From NCBI RefSeq assembly GCF_002743375.1, contig NZ_PDZC01000006.1, positions 120,408 to 184,407 of the forward strand: a stretch of 64,000 nt of DNA, written 5' to 3'. The stretch is from Sporosarcina sp. P34 (GTDB lineage Bacteria > Bacillota > Bacilli > Bacillales_A > Planococcaceae). Below the pieces are notes generated by a model. That model was not told where the DNA came from. It worked only from the letters and a program-made list of their open reading frames with translations, and did not search any database. Shown here piece by piece: positions 44,187-53,456 of this stretch; positions within the stretch are counted from its first letter, which is position 1, and each line of letters begins with the position of its first letter. Both the position numbers and the translations under genes were made by a program.

Positions 44187-44238
44187 TTGAAAAAGATTCT
44201 CAATTGTACTTGAAAAAGGTTCTCAATGAGAGTATGAT
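44187..44238 (+). promoter_or_regulatory. Two Fur-type boxes over a promoter
   Basis: Two 17-base near-repeats, TTGAAAAAGATTCTCAA (44187-44203) and TTGAAAAAGGTTCTCAA (44210-44226), 23 bases apart. Each fits the Fur 7-1-7 consensus TGATAATNATTATCA at most positions. The second one overlaps the -35 TTGAAA (44210-44215) of a promoter with TATGAT at 44233-44238 (17-base spacer). Iron-dependent repression of the gene at 44301 is the straightforward reading. Confidence 0.75.
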
Positions 44239-44300
44239 AAAAGTAACGAATAAATCAGAGAGACGATCGCGTCTTACAAATGAAAGGTCGGGGGTCTAAC

Positions 44301-44483
44301 ATGTATAAGATTGTTGCGTTAGCGGTAGTAGCAGGAATTATATTAGGTGCAGCAACTGGATTTTCCTTTGGAAGTAAAGAACTGGCGGGTATGTTCTCCG
44401 GAATGGCGGCGCTTACGTTTATCGCAGCACCGGCAGCGGTCGTCTATGCGAGTGAAAAGAAAAAATGGCATCAAGCTCATTAA
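44301..44483 (+). CDS. Small two-helix membrane protein under Fur-type control
   Basis: 60 residues from the ATG at 44301 (TCGGGGGT 5-8 bases upstream; an ATG seven codons earlier has none). Two Gly/Ala-rich helices (about 3-22 and 28-48) and a Lys/His-rich tail KKKWHQAH. No family recognised. The two Fur boxes in its promoter suggest a role in iron limitation; the His-rich end may bind metal but this is speculative. Own terminator follows. Confidence 0.75.
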   Translation: MYKIVALAVVAGIILGAATGFSFGSKELAGMFSGMAALTFIAAPAAVVYASEKKKWHQAH

Positions 44484-44488
44484 TAAAG

Positions 44489-44519
44489 AAAAGCATCCAA
44501 TATAATTGGATGCTTTTTT
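44489..44519 (+). terminator. Terminator of the Fur-box gene
   Basis: AAGCATCCAAT (44491-44501) / ATTGGATGCTT (44505-44515), 3-base loop, T-run. Confidence 0.92.
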
Positions 44520-44613
44520 GTATAGATTCAATCTATCGTGTCTTGCTATGAGTGAATAAAAATAACTCGAACTGTCATAGTTAAATTGACTGTTCGAGTT
44601 GTACTGTTTACGA

Positions 44614-45744
44614 TTATTGAACTTTTACGCCTTCGACTACTTCTTTTGCAGCATAAAGGGCTTGTTTTACATCCGCGATCAAATCTTCTACATCCTCTAC
44701 TCCCACTGAGAAACGTAGCAAACGGTCGTCTACACCACGACGGTTACGTTCTTCTAATGGAATATCCATATGCGTCTGTGTAGTTGGATACGTAATGAAG
44801 CTTTCCACACCGCCCAAACTTTCGGCGAATGAAATTAAGTTCATATTTTCAAGGAATGGCCCGACCCACTCACTATTTTGTACACGGAATGATAACATTC
44901 CGCCGATTCCAGCGTAGAGCACGTCGGTAATGAGAGGTTCTTGTTCTAAATAAGATACCATCACTTTCGCATTTGCATCATGCTGTTTCATGCGTAAATG
45001 CAATGTTTTTAGACCGCGTACGACAAGCCATGAATCAAGAGGAGACAATGTAGCTCCAATCGCATTATGGTTGGTAAATAGACGTTCGCATAATTCCTCA
45101 CCTTTTGCCACGACTAGACCTGCGAGCACATCATTATGTCCGCCGATATATTTCGTCGCGCTATGAATGACAATATCTGCGCCTTCCTCAATTGGCCGCT
45201 GGAAATAAGGTGTTAAAAACGTATTGTCGACAATTAGCAATAAATCATGTTTTTTAGCTAATTCCGCATACGTACTGATGGCTATGTTTTGCATTAATGG
45301 ATTTGTAGGTGTTTCCAAGAAGATCGCTTTTGTGCGCTCAGTAATCGCTTGCTCGACTTCTGAAACGTCATTGAACGATAAGTACCGCGTCTTAATATTA
45401 TACGTCTCTTCATATTGATTAAACAGGCGATAAGTACCGCCATATAAGTCTTCAGGCGCCAATAGTTCCGAACCTGTTTTAAATAAAGATAAAATAAGTT
45501 GAATGGCCGCCATTCCAGAACTGCATGCAAATCCTTGGTCACCTGATTCTAAGTTTGCAATTCCATCCTCCAGGATAGAACGCGTAGGGTTTTTTGTTCG
45601 TGTGTAATCATACCCCGTGGACTTGCCTAGACCTTCATGGTGGTACGCTGTAGACAAGTATATCGGTGTATTGACTGCTCCGGTTTTCTCATCACTATGG
45701 TTTCCAAGTTGTACTAATCTAGTTTCTAATCCGTTGTTTGTCAT
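44614..45744 (-). CDS. metI: Cystathionine gamma-synthase / O-acetylhomoserine thiolyase
   Basis: 376 residues from the ATG at 45744, with a G-rich ribosome site 9 bases upstream; the longer frame runs back into the riboswitch. It is a PLP enzyme of the Cys/Met metabolism family: YDYTRTKNPTR, the PLP-lysine motif SATKYIGGHNDVLAG, and the C-terminal GGVESFITYPTTQTH. Resemblance throughout to B. subtilis MetI is close. It joins O-acetylhomoserine with cysteine (or sulfide) in methionine biosynthesis. metC, normally the next gene, is absent: a small ORF-free gap and then the Fur-box gene follow. A SAM-I riboswitch controls it. Confidence 0.92.
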   Translation of the reverse strand: MTNNGLETRLVQLGNHSDEKTGAVNTPIYLSTAYHHEGLGKSTGYDYTRTKNPTRSILEDGIANLESGDQGFACSSGMAAIQLILSLFKTGSELLAPEDLYGGTYRLFNQYEETYNIKTRYLSFNDVSEVEQAITERTKAIFLETPTNPLMQNIAISTYAELAKKHDLLLIVDNTFLTPYFQRPIEEGADIVIHSATKYIGGHNDVLAGLVVAKGEELCERLFTNHNAIGATLSPLDSWLVVRGLKTLHLRMKQHDANAKVMVSYLEQEPLITDVLYAGIGGMLSFRVQNSEWVGPFLENMNLISFAESLGGVESFITYPTTQTHMDIPLEERNRRGVDDRLLRFSVGVEDVEDLIADVKQALYAAKEVVEGVKVQ

Positions 45745-45767
45745 GAATATCCATCCCCCCCGGCAAA

Positions 45768-45926
45768 ATAAAAAAGAACCTCTTCTTTTCGAATAGGCCC
45801 TCGAACATACAAGTGTATACAGTATTCTCATCTTCAAGGTGGTGTCACCCTTGGAATTAGCACCGTGCCTGTGGCTGGTTGCTGAGACATCGCTGGGCCT
45901 ATCCCTCCGTCTCTCTCGATAAGAAT
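45768..45926 (-). promoter_or_regulatory. SAM-I (S-box) riboswitch upstream of metI
   Basis: Minus strand from about 45926 to 45823 contains the canonical S-box elements in order: CTTATCGAGAG, GGAGGGA, the core AGCGATGTCTCAGCAACC, CACGGTGCTAATTCC and the closing GATGAGAA. An expression-platform hairpin GAGGGCCT / AGGTTCTT followed by seven T (45768-45813) is the terminator. High SAM should terminate metI transcription. Confidence 0.95.
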
Positions 45927-46081
45927 ATTCGTAATATAGGAAAAACTGTTGACGAATTTATTCTATCATGCAGATATGTTAGATGCAAGTTTCCTTTTAC
46001 CATCAGTTATTGATTTTTTGTTTCAGTAAAAGATTTGTTATACTGATAGATACTATTCATAACGGAAAGGAGATTTTCATT

Positions 46082-46417
46082 TTGGCTTGGGGCTATGTCG
46101 CATTGGCGGCTGTTATAGAGATCTTCTGGGTAGTTGGTCTTCGTTATTCTGAAACTGTAATGCAATGGACAGGAACGGTTATGGCGATTGTAATGAGTTT
46201 TTATTTTATTATAAAAGCATGTGAGAGATTACCTTCCGGTACGGTATACGCTGTTTTTACTGGATCTGGTGCCGCTGCAATCCTTTTAGTAGATATATTC
46301 TTCTTTCAAGCAAGTTTTACGTGGGTTACGCTGACCTTCATCGGCTTCATCGTTATTGGAGTAGTCGGCATTAAGCTGACAACAGATGAAAAAGCCGATA
46401 TAGAAGGAGGTGGCTGA
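46082..46417 (+). CDS. ykkC: SMR-family efflux subunit YkkC
   Basis: 111 residues from a TTG start with AAAGGAGA 8 bases upstream. Four membrane helices with the membrane Glu of SMR proteins in AVIEIFWVVGL, and the conserved GTVYAVFTGSGA. Very close in pattern to B. subtilis YkkC, which with YkkD forms a heteromeric guanidinium/drug exporter. In many genomes ykkCD follows a guanidine riboswitch; none is visible here in the 150 bases upstream. The stop is 3 bases from the ykkD start. Confidence 0.85.
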   Translation: MAWGYVALAAVIEIFWVVGLRYSETVMQWTGTVMAIVMSFYFIIKACERLPSGTVYAVFTGSGAAAILLVDIFFFQASFTWVTLTFIGFIVIGVVGIKLTTDEKADIEGGG

Positions 46418-46419
46418 CA

Positions 46420-46734
46420 GTGGCTTGGATATACTTAGTGATTGCCAGTCTCGGTGAGATTTTCGGTGTGGTGAGTATTAATTATTATTTACAGAAGCGT
46501 TCAATTAAAAGACTGTTACTTATTGTGGGGATTTTTGGTTTTGGTTTTGTTTTCCTGTCTCTTGCTATGCGCGAAATTCAGATGAGTACAGCCTATGCGG
46601 TATGGACAGGTTTAGGAGCGGCGGGAGCGGTGCTAATGGGGATTTTGATATTCAAAGAATCTGCTAGCATCAAACGTCTCTTCTTTTTATCGCTCATCAT
46701 TTTCGGTGCTGTAGGCTTGAAGTTATTCGGATGA
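46420..46734 (+). CDS. ykkD: SMR-family efflux subunit YkkD
   Basis: 104 residues from a GTG start with GGAGGTGG 6-8 bases upstream, inside the end of ykkC. Four helices; SLGEIFGVVSIN has the membrane Glu and STAYAVWTGLGAAGA is the family motif. Pairs with YkkC to form an asymmetric SMR transporter. The ogt gene begins 16 bp later, so the three may be one operon. Confidence 0.85.
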   Translation: MAWIYLVIASLGEIFGVVSINYYLQKRSIKRLLLIVGIFGFGFVFLSLAMREIQMSTAYAVWTGLGAAGAVLMGILIFKESASIKRLFFLSLIIFGAVGLKLFG

Positions 46735-46750
46735 AAGGAGAGTGGCATAA

Positions 46751-47263
46751 CTGATTTATTGGACAAATTTTAATTTTAATGAATGGACTGTAACAATAGC
46801 TGCTACAAAACAAGGACTGTGCTATGCGGGTCTAGCTGAAGATAGTGTAGAACGTATGAAAGACTGGTCGTACCGGTTGGATACAGTTGACTTAATAGAA
46901 GATGAAACAAAGCTCGGAGTCTATATAAGCAAGATGAAGGAGTACTTATCGGGTACAACGAAAGAATTTTCAGCGGTTCCACTTGATTTAAAAGGAACAT
47001 CGTTTCAACTGCAAGTATGGGAAGCACTACAACGAATACCGTATGGTAAAACTATGACGTATTCAGACATCGCGGAACAGATTGGGAAATTGTCATCTGT
47101 TCGTGCTGTGGCATCTGCAATAGGCAAGAATCCTGTGATGGCTGTGGTGCCTTGTCACCGTGTTATTGCGAAAGATGGCAGTTTGTCAGGCTATCGTGAC
47201 GGGATAAACCAAAAAGCGAAGCTGATTTTGCTTGAAAGTATTCACATGAAGATAAATGAATAA
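46751..47263 (+). CDS. ogt: Methylated-DNA-protein-cysteine methyltransferase
   Basis: About 170 residues if translation begins at the CTG at 46751. The protein clearly starts upstream of the first in-frame ATG (46856): the preceding 35 codons read a typical N-terminus (IYWTNFNFNEWTVTIAATKQ) and follow AAAGGAG at 46734-46740. The only start-like codon before an in-frame TAA (46748) is CTG at 46751, 10 bases from the ribosome site; ATT at 46754 is the alternative. The C-terminal domain has GTSFQLQVWEALQRIPYGKT and the acceptor motif PCHRVI. It repairs O6-alkylguanine by suicide transfer to that Cys. A strong terminator follows. Confidence 0.85.
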   Translation: MIYWTNFNFNEWTVTIAATKQGLCYAGLAEDSVERMKDWSYRLDTVDLIEDETKLGVYISKMKEYLSGTTKEFSAVPLDLKGTSFQLQVWEALQRIPYGKTMTYSDIAEQIGKLSSVRAVASAIGKNPVMAVVPCHRVIAKDGSLSGYRDGINQKAKLILLESIHMKINE

Positions 47264-47305
47264 TAGCAACAATAAAAGAGCCCTAAGGCTCTTTTATTGT
47301 TGCTA
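47264..47305. terminator. Bidirectional terminator between ogt and lutP
   Basis: Perfect 19-base stem (47264-47282 with 47287-47305), 4-base loop, with A- and T-rich arms, starting right after the ogt stop and ending next to the lutP stop. Confidence 0.95.
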
Positions 47306-47306
47306 T

Positions 47307-49133
47307 TTAAGAAGGCTGTCGCAAGATATTTGCAGACAACTTACGTTTATCTGTCGCCATTTTCATTATAAACCCAACAACAATGATGATGGCAATGAGT
47401 AGCCAGATATTGAAGATTCCATGAATAATTGCCATTCCCAAGAAACCTGCAGTCAGCAGATAATAACTTAGAGGGAAGAGGACGCGTCGTATGAGTAGCC
47501 CTTCCTTGCCTATTAGTCCGACTGTAGCCGAAGCAGCTACGACGTTATGCACGCAAATCATGTTTCCGGCAGCGCCGCCGACTGCCTGCATCGCTACAAC
47601 AATGCCTGCTTGAGCAGTATCAAGACCGATATTACCTGCTGCGCCGAATTGGAACAGTGAAAACATCATGTTGCTAAAGGTGTTACTGCCAGCAATGAAT
47701 GCGCCGAGCGCACCGACAACTGGTGCAACAATTGGCCAAAACTCTCCGCTTACGACTGAAACGCTTTCAGCTAAAATAAGCGGCATGTTTTCACCGACTA
47801 AAGATGCGCTATCTGCAGCCACTTTTCCGGCTGCCAATGAAGTATTCAAAAATATTTTAATCATGGGTACGGCAAATATTAATGCAACTCCTGCAGTAAC
47901 AGCTGTGTGGAACGAATTCTTCCAAGCAACTACGTACTCTGAAGGTTTCATTCGATACAATAAATAACCGAACAATGAAGCAACAATAAAGAAGAAACCG
48001 GGCAAGAATAATGGTGTAGATGCCGTTGTGATACCCGAACCGAACATATTCTCAAATTTGAGTGTAACAGCGGAATGTTTAAGTAAAGCAGTGAAGGGTT
48101 CAAGTGTTCTTGAAAGTACAAGCAAACCTGCTAGCACTAAATATGGCATCCATGCCTTCAACATCGAAATTCTACGGCTCTCATCCAGCGGTTTGGGCGC
48201 TTCGTGATTCAGTTTGCCGAACCAATCTTCCTCCCACTGTGTGCGCGGTGGGAATTCAAAAGTATCTTCTGGTTTTGGCATGAATAAACCTTTTCTAGCA
48301 GCGGGGATCACGATGATCAATGAAATGAGTGCACCCAGCAAGGAAGGGAATTCTGGACCTAATGTAATTCCGATAATGAAGTAAGGAATAGTGAATGCTA
48401 GACCTGCAAACAATGCAAACTTCCACACTTTCAACCCTTCATGGAAGGACTTGGCAGAGCTGAAGAAGCGTGTCAGCAGGGCAGCCAGAAATAACGGAAT
48501 TAAAGAACCAATTACACCGTGAATTAGTACAGTATTCATAGTAATTTGCAGTAGAAACTCCGGAAAACTCATGCCTATTTTTTCAAGGGCTGCCATGACA
48601 GCGGGCTGATCGGAAAGGCCTGTACTGACACCAATCTGAATAGGGGTTCCGATCGCTCCAAACGATACGGCTGTACTTTGAATTACTAATGACACCATAA
48701 CTGCAGCAAGTGCAGGAAAACCGACCGCGACTAACAAGGGTGCCGCAACTGCAGCTGGTGTCCCAAATCCTGATGCACCTTCGATGAAAGAACCAAATAA
48801 AAAGGCGATAATAATCGCTTGGATACGACGGTCTGGTGAAATGGAAGTGAAACCGCTACGAATTGTGTGGATTGCTCCGCTTTCTTTTATTGTATTGAGC
48901 AAGAGTACGGCGCCAAAGACAATGAATATAACCTCTAAAGCGGTAATTAATCCGTTGAACGCAGCTCCCGCCACGATATTTGTCTTCGTTCCCCAAATGA
49001 ATATAGCTATCAAAGCAGTAACGACGAGTGCAATAGGCATAGCCCTACTTGCGGGCCAATTCAATAAGACCAAAAATACAAAAATAGTAATAATGGGCAG
49101 TAAAGCAATAAGAGACAATACAAGTAAATTCAA
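47307..49133 (-). CDS. lutP: L-lactate permease
   Basis: 608 residues from a TTG start at 49133; GGAGG lies 8 bases upstream, and the earlier ATG at 49172 sits in the cre box with no ribosome site. About 14 membrane helices. The lactate permease family signature is visible in [23 protein letters not shown], in [17 protein letters not shown] and in the C-terminal [21 protein letters not shown]. It takes up L-lactate (and possibly glycolate). It is divergent from lutR-lutABC, and its upstream region holds a promoter, a LutR operator and a cre site. Confidence 0.9.
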   Translation of the reverse strand: MNLLVLSLIALLPIITIFVFLVLLNWPASRAMPIALVVTALIAIFIWGTKTNIVAGAAFNGLITALEVIFIVFGAVLLLNTIKESGAIHTIRSGFTSISPDRRIQAIIIAFLFGSFIEGASGFGTPAAVAAPLLVAVGFPALAAVMVSLVIQSTAVSFGAIGTPIQIGVSTGLSDQPAVMAALEKIGMSFPEFLLQITMNTVLIHGVIGSLIPLFLAALLTRFFSSAKSFHEGLKVWKFALFAGLAFTIPYFIIGITLGPEFPSLLGALISLIIVIPAARKGLFMPKPEDTFEFPPRTQWEEDWFGKLNHEAPKPLDESRRISMLKAWMPYLVLAGLLVLSRTLEPFTALLKHSAVTLKFENMFGSGITTASTPLFLPGFFFIVASLFGYLLYRMKPSEYVVAWKNSFHTAVTAGVALIFAVPMIKIFLNTSLAAGKVAADSASLVGENMPLILAESVSVVSGEFWPIVAPVVGALGAFIAGSNTFSNMMFSLFQFGAAGNIGLDTAQAGIVVAMQAVGGAAGNMICVHNVVAASATVGLIGKEGLLIRRVLFPLSYYLLTAGFLGMAIIHGIFNIWLLIAIIIVVGFIMKMATDKRKLSANILRQPS

Positions 49134-49157
49134 ATAAATAACCTCCAGTATCTTTTT

Positions 49158-49171
49158 TGAAAACGTTTTCA
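49158..49171 (-). promoter_or_regulatory. Perfect cre (CcpA) site upstream of lutP
   Basis: TGAAAACGTTTTCA, a perfectly symmetric match to TGWAANCGNTNWCA, 24 bases before the lutP start and downstream of its promoter; suggests CcpA roadblock repression in good sugar supply. Confidence 0.85.
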
Positions 49172-49183
49172 TTTAACTGCTAC

Positions 49184-49210
49184 TCATTAGGTCATCAGAC
49201 GACCTAATGA
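49184..49210. promoter_or_regulatory. LutR operator upstream of lutP
   Basis: Ten-base inverted repeat TCATTAGGTC (49184-49193) / GACCTAATGA (49201-49210). Its core TCATCAGACGA (49192-49202) differs by one base from the TCATC-N-GATGA motif described for LutR. A perfect copy of that motif lies before lutA. Confidence 0.75.
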
Positions 49211-49222
49211 CTTCTTTTTTTG

Positions 49223-49251
49223 ATTATATAGACTGCCAAATTAAAAGACAA
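49223..49251 (-). promoter_or_regulatory. lutP promoter
   Basis: Minus-strand TTGTCT (49246-49251), 17-base spacer, TATAAT (49223-49228). The LutR operator starts just downstream, so LutR binding would block transcription start or early elongation. Confidence 0.65.
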
Positions 49252-49350
49252 GAAGAATTTTGTGTTTTCTGATAGTGAATAATATATGTGAATTTAGCAC
49301 AGGGTGTATTTTTGGATTATAATGAATACAGCAGACAGGAGTGAAAGATC

Positions 49351-50073
49351 ATGAAGTATAAGCAAATCAAGCCTAAGAAAATATATGAAGAAGTAGCAGA
49401 TGCTTTACTGGAAATGATTCGAAGCGGCGAGCTTAAGCCGGGAGATAAACTGGATTCCGTCCAGCAATTGGCGGAAAGCTTCAGTGTCGGAAGATCAGCC
49501 ATTCGGGAAGCGTTGACATCATTGCGTGCATTGGGGCTCATTGAAATGCGGCAAGGTGAAGGGACGTACGTCAATGAATTTTCATCTGAAGACTTGGCAT
49601 TTCCATTGCAAAGCGCTATTTTGATGAATCAGCAAGACGTCGATCATTTGCTAGGCGTACGGAAAATACTAGAGGTAGGAGCAGTTACCAACGCGGCGCT
49701 AAATCGATCAGATGAAGACTTAGCGAAAATGGAAAAGGCTTTGCGCAGTATGAAAGAACATGCAGGTGATATTCTTCTTGGGGAAAAAGCGGATCTTGAC
49801 TTCCACTTTGCGATTGCAGAAGCTACGGGCAACACGTTGCTTGTTACACTAATGAACCATGTGGCAAGCCTAATAGGAGAATCTATGAGGGAAACTCGGA
49901 GAATCTGCTTGTATACGGAAGCGGCGACAGTTGATCGATTGTATGAAGAGCATGAAGCGATTTTTCTAGCGATTAAAAAACAGCAGCCAGATCTCGCAGC
50001 AATTCATATGCAAGGACATTTGGTCAACGTAGAAAATGTATTGTCTAATTATTTGAAGTCAATCAAAATATGA
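49351..50073 (+). CDS. lutR: GntR/FadR-family lactate regulator LutR
   Basis: 240 residues. The N-terminal winged helix-turn-helix is typical GntR: LKPGDKLDSVQQLAESFSVG, then RSAIREALTSLRALGLI and GEGTYV. The C-terminal FADR helical ligand domain contains DLDFHFAIAEATGN and EHEAIFLAI. Its position between lutP and lutABC and matching operator sites identify it as LutR, which represses the lactate genes until lactate appears. Ribosome site ACAGGAGTG. Followed by a terminator. Confidence 0.9.
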   Translation: MKYKQIKPKKIYEEVADALLEMIRSGELKPGDKLDSVQQLAESFSVGRSAIREALTSLRALGLIEMRQGEGTYVNEFSSEDLAFPLQSAILMNQQDVDHLLGVRKILEVGAVTNAALNRSDEDLAKMEKALRSMKEHAGDILLGEKADLDFHFAIAEATGNTLLVTLMNHVASLIGESMRETRRICLYTEAATVDRLYEEHEAIFLAIKKQQPDLAAIHMQGHLVNVENVLSNYLKSIKI

Positions 50074-50103
50074 AATCACCCGTCTAGTTACGGGTGATTT
50101 TTA
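50073..50103 (+). terminator. Terminator after lutR
   Basis: Perfect 11-base stem AAATCACCCGT (50073-50083) / ACGGGTGATTT (50090-50100), 6-base loop, T-run. Separates lutR from lutABC. Confidence 0.92.
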
Positions 50104-50168
50104 AATTATTTGTCATAAATATCTGTTAAATCAATAAGCTTTATAGTATGCTAGGAAATAACTTAAAG

Positions 50169-50179
50169 TCATCTGATGA
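50169..50179. promoter_or_regulatory. LutR operator upstream of lutABC
   Basis: TCATCTGATGA, an exact match to the LutR motif TCATC-N-GATGA, 43 bases before the lutA start codon. Confidence 0.8.
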
Positions 50180-50221
50180 CCTGTTGACATTATAAAATCT
50201 ATTTTGAAGAGGTGAATGACT

Positions 50222-50941
50222 ATGAAAGTTAGCTTGTTTATCACATGCCTAGTGGACATGTTCTATGCAGACGCTGGAAAAGACATGGTAGAAGTGCTCG
50301 AAAGACAAGGTTGTGAATTGTCGTTTCCAAAAGGACAAGTATGTTGCGGACAACCTGCTTATAACAGTGGCTATGTAGAAAATTCAAAATCAGCGATGAA
50401 AAATATGATAAAGACATTTGAAAATGCAGAGTATGTAGTGACTCCATCCGGATCTTGTGCGACGATGTTTAAACTGTATCCTGACGTATTCAAAGACGAT
50501 CCGAATTGGTTACCGAGGGCTCAAGAGTTGGCAGATAAAACGTATGAGTTCACTCAATTTCTTGTGAATGTACTGCAAGTAGAAAACGTAGGAGCGAAAT
50601 TGAAAGGAAAAGCGACGTACCATCCGTCTTGTCATATGACGAGATTACTAGGCGCTAGCGAAGAACCGAAAAAGTTATTGAATCAAGTGGAAGGACTCGA
50701 AATGATACCTTTACCCAATGCGCACAATTGTTGCGGCTTTGGCGGTACATTCTCCGTTAAGATGGGAGATATCTCTGAACAGATGGTAGATGAGAAGGTC
50801 AATAGTGCCATAGTGACTGAAGCAGATTATTTAATCGGGGCAGACTGTGGTTGTCTGATGAATATTGGGGGACGTGCAGAACGAGTTGGCAAACCAATCC
50901 GTGTCATGCACATCGCACAAGTGTTAAATAGTCGTGAGTAA
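50222..50941 (+). CDS. lutA: Lactate utilisation protein A (CCG-domain)
   Basis: 239 residues from the ATG at 50222, with GAGGTG 7 bases upstream (the ATG two codons earlier is too close). Two CCG domains: [12 protein letters not shown] and [11 protein letters not shown], each providing Cys ligands for an iron-sulfur centre as in heterodisulfide-reductase-type proteins. Works with LutB and LutC to oxidise L-lactate to pyruvate. Operon lutABC: lutB follows after 20 bp. Confidence 0.94.
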   Translation: MKVSLFITCLVDMFYADAGKDMVEVLERQGCELSFPKGQVCCGQPAYNSGYVENSKSAMKNMIKTFENAEYVVTPSGSCATMFKLYPDVFKDDPNWLPRAQELADKTYEFTQFLVNVLQVENVGAKLKGKATYHPSCHMTRLLGASEEPKKLLNQVEGLEMIPLPNAHNCCGFGGTFSVKMGDISEQMVDEKVNSAIVTEADYLIGADCGCLMNIGGRAERVGKPIRVMHIAQVLNSRE

Positions 50942-50961
50942 ATAAAAGTGAGGTGATAGTA

Positions 50962-52383
50962 ATGGCTATGAAATTCAGCAAGAAAAACTTTACCGATCGA
51001 ACAAAGGATAATATCTCAGACGATTTTATGAGACAAGCAGTGGCCAGTGCTCAGGAGCGTTTGCATGGTAGACGGCTAGACGCTGCAGAAGAGCTGGGTA
51101 ATTGGGAAGAATGGCGTTCACATGGAGAAGAAATTCGTCAGCATGTCCTTGAAAACTTGGACTTCTATTTACATCAACTAAGTGAAAACGTAGCAGAACG
51201 TGGCGGTCACGTATTTTTTGCGAAAACTGCTGAAGAAGCAAGTGACTATGTTCGGGATGTCGTTAAGAAAAAAGATGGCAAAAAAGTCGTGAAGTCTAAA
51301 TCGATGGTAACGGAAGAAATTAATCTGAATGCCGTACTGGAAGAAGCCGGATGTGAAGTCATAGAGACTGACTTAGGAGAGTATATCCTTCAAGTGGATG
51401 ATCATGATCCGCCGTCTCATATCGTAGCACCTGCCCTTCATAAAAATAGAGAACAAATTCGCGAGGTTTTTGAGGGGAAATTGGATTATCATAAGACTTC
51501 TAAACCGGAAGAACTGGCTTTGCATGCACGTGAAAAGCTACGCCAGGAATTCTTGGATGCAGACATAGGTATTACAGGCTGCAACTTTGCGATTGCTGAA
51601 ACAGGCTCCATTAGTCTTGTGACGAATGAGGGGAATGCACGACTTGTCTCTGCATTGCCGAAAACTCAAATTACGGTAATGGGCATGGAGCGGGTAGTAC
51701 CTTCTTTTGAAGAATTCGAAGTATTAGTCAGCTTATTGACACGAAGTGCAGTGGGGCAAAAGTTGACGAGTTATGTCACAGCGTTAACCGGCCCTAGGGA
51801 TGAAGGGGATGTAGATGGACCAGAAGAATTCCATTTAGTTATCGTCGATAATGGACGATCCGAAATTTTAGGAACAGAATTTCAATCCGTGTTGCAATGT
51901 ATCAGATGTGCTGCTTGCGTCAACGTATGTCCTGTTTATCGTCATATCGGTGGGCACTCCTACGGCTCAATTTATTCGGGCCCAATAGGTGCTGTACTAT
52001 CGCCGTTGCTTGGTGGTTACGATGATTTTAAAGAGTTGCCTTTCGCTTCCACACTATGCGGAGCGTGCACGGATGCTTGTCCGGTGAAAATCCCGCTTCA
52101 CGAACTACTTCACACACATCGACGCATCATTGTGGAAGAAGAAGGTCGATCACCTATTTCCGAAAGACTGGCAATGAAAGCATTCGGGATTGGTGCTGCA
52201 TCGAATCCGTTGTATTCTATGGGCTCAAAGGTAGCATCTACCGCGATGAAGCCTTTGACGAAAAATGACCGGATTTCAAAAGGTCCGGGACCGCTGAAGG
52301 ACTGGACCGATTTACGGGAGTTCCCAGCTGTCGGCAATACGCGTTTCCGTGACTGGTTCTATGATCAGAAAGGGGGCAAATAA
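50962..52383 (+). CDS. lutB: Lactate utilisation protein B (iron-sulfur, LUD domain)
   Basis: 473 residues from the ATG at 50962 (GAGGTG 8 bases upstream). An N-terminal LUD domain contains [20 protein letters not shown] and [14 protein letters not shown]. Two 4Fe-4S motifs follow: [14 protein letters not shown] and [13 protein letters not shown]. It passes electrons from lactate oxidation. lutC begins 2 bp after its stop. Confidence 0.94.
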   Translation: MAMKFSKKNFTDRTKDNISDDFMRQAVASAQERLHGRRLDAAEELGNWEEWRSHGEEIRQHVLENLDFYLHQLSENVAERGGHVFFAKTAEEASDYVRDVVKKKDGKKVVKSKSMVTEEINLNAVLEEAGCEVIETDLGEYILQVDDHDPPSHIVAPALHKNREQIREVFEGKLDYHKTSKPEELALHAREKLRQEFLDADIGITGCNFAIAETGSISLVTNEGNARLVSALPKTQITVMGMERVVPSFEEFEVLVSLLTRSAVGQKLTSYVTALTGPRDEGDVDGPEEFHLVIVDNGRSEILGTEFQSVLQCIRCAACVNVCPVYRHIGGHSYGSIYSGPIGAVLSPLLGGYDDFKELPFASTLCGACTDACPVKIPLHELLHTHRRIIVEEEGRSPISERLAMKAFGIGAASNPLYSMGSKVASTAMKPLTKNDRISKGPGPLKDWTDLREFPAVGNTRFRDWFYDQKGGK

Positions 52384-52385
52384 GC

Positions 52386-53102
52386 ATGGGAGGAACAATT
52401 CAAAATCGTGATGCTTTTCTAGGTACCATTGCGGCACAATTAGGGCGCGAACCCAAGATGAAAGTAGAAAAACCGATCTGGAAACATCAGCCCCAGCGTA
52501 CAGTATTAGCAGGCGCTTCACTAGATGAATTGCTCGAAGTATTACGTGTGCAATGTGAGCAAATTCATACAGATATTGTCGAAACGACAAAAGAATCATT
52601 GCCAGTTGCGCTAGATGAAGTGGTAAAAGCTTACGGTGGGGGACCGATATCTCTATGGAAAGATGGACGTTTTGGGGAATATGGATTATCGGGCCTGTTA
52701 GAGGCGAAGTGGCCTTCACAACAGATTGAAGTCAATAGCTGGGATCCTTCACTTGGAGAGAAGAACATCGAATTGGCTGAACAGGCAAATATTGGCATCA
52801 CGTTTAGCGACATGACCCTTGCAGAATCCGGCACCGTTGTACTATTCAGTAGTGCAGACAAAGGTCGTTCAGTCAGCTTGCTTCCAACGCATTATATTGC
52901 CTTAATCCCTAAAAGCACGCTAGTCCCAAGAATTACCCAGGCATCAGATATGATTCGAGAAAAACTAAACAATGGCGAGCAAGTCCCATCATGTATTAAC
53001 TTCATCACAGGTCCAAGCAACTCTGCGGACATTGAAATGAATCTCGTCATTGGCGTACATGGTCCTGTCAAAGCAACATATATTGTTATAGAGGATTGCT
53101 AA
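52386..53102 (+). CDS. lutC: Lactate utilisation protein C (LUD domain)
   Basis: 238 residues. LUD-domain protein with NIGITFSDMTLAESGTVVLF, then the SADKGRSVSLLPTHYIALI block and INFITGPSNSADIEMNLVIG at the end. Third component of the lactate oxidase complex. Ribosome site AAAGGGGGC in the end of lutB. A terminator follows 70 bp later. Confidence 0.93.
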   Translation: MGGTIQNRDAFLGTIAAQLGREPKMKVEKPIWKHQPQRTVLAGASLDELLEVLRVQCEQIHTDIVETTKESLPVALDEVVKAYGGGPISLWKDGRFGEYGLSGLLEAKWPSQQIEVNSWDPSLGEKNIELAEQANIGITFSDMTLAESGTVVLFSSADKGRSVSLLPTHYIALIPKSTLVPRITQASDMIREKLNNGEQVPSCINFITGPSNSADIEMNLVIGVHGPVKATYIVIEDC

Positions 53103-53170
53103 AAATGTGGTGTCACCCTTCGTGTAGAGAGTGGGAAGCTAGACTACATTTCACTGCAAATCGTTACGTG

Positions 53171-53223
53171 AGACAGAAGCTGAATTCCGAAAATAATCGG
53201 AACCTGACTTCTGTCTTTTTTTA
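53171..53223 (+). terminator. Terminator of lutABC
   Basis: AGACAGAAG (53171-53179) / CTTCTGTCT (53208-53216) with an inner TTCCGA / TCGGAA pairing (53185-53190 with 53197-53202) and a following run of seven T. Confidence 0.92.
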
Positions 53224-53456
53224 CTGTACTGTCGTTTCATATAAGAAAACAATACAGTCGATCCTAAGTGGGAAGCGTCCGTCTGGATTGTCGATTAACG
53301 TTGCCTTCATGTTCGCATTTCCTCATTTGAAATTTCTATACACTATACATAAAAAAGTTTTCAGAATTCAATTTACGACTTGATGATTACTTTGCGGAGA
53401 AATAGGGGAAATAGTGTATAATGACATTATTATTGCAGCGGAAGAAGGAGACGACT
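53224..53456. other. Intergenic, pncB promoter region
   Basis: About 230 bases with no supported gene. A TATAAT (53417-53422) 35 bases upstream of pncB is a likely -10 box; no convincing -35 is present. No repressor site recognised. Confidence 0.5.

Noticed and set aside
46000..46081. Guanidine riboswitch before ykkC
   Set aside because: The space between the metI riboswitch promoter region and ykkC is too short and lacks the conserved guanidine-I core.
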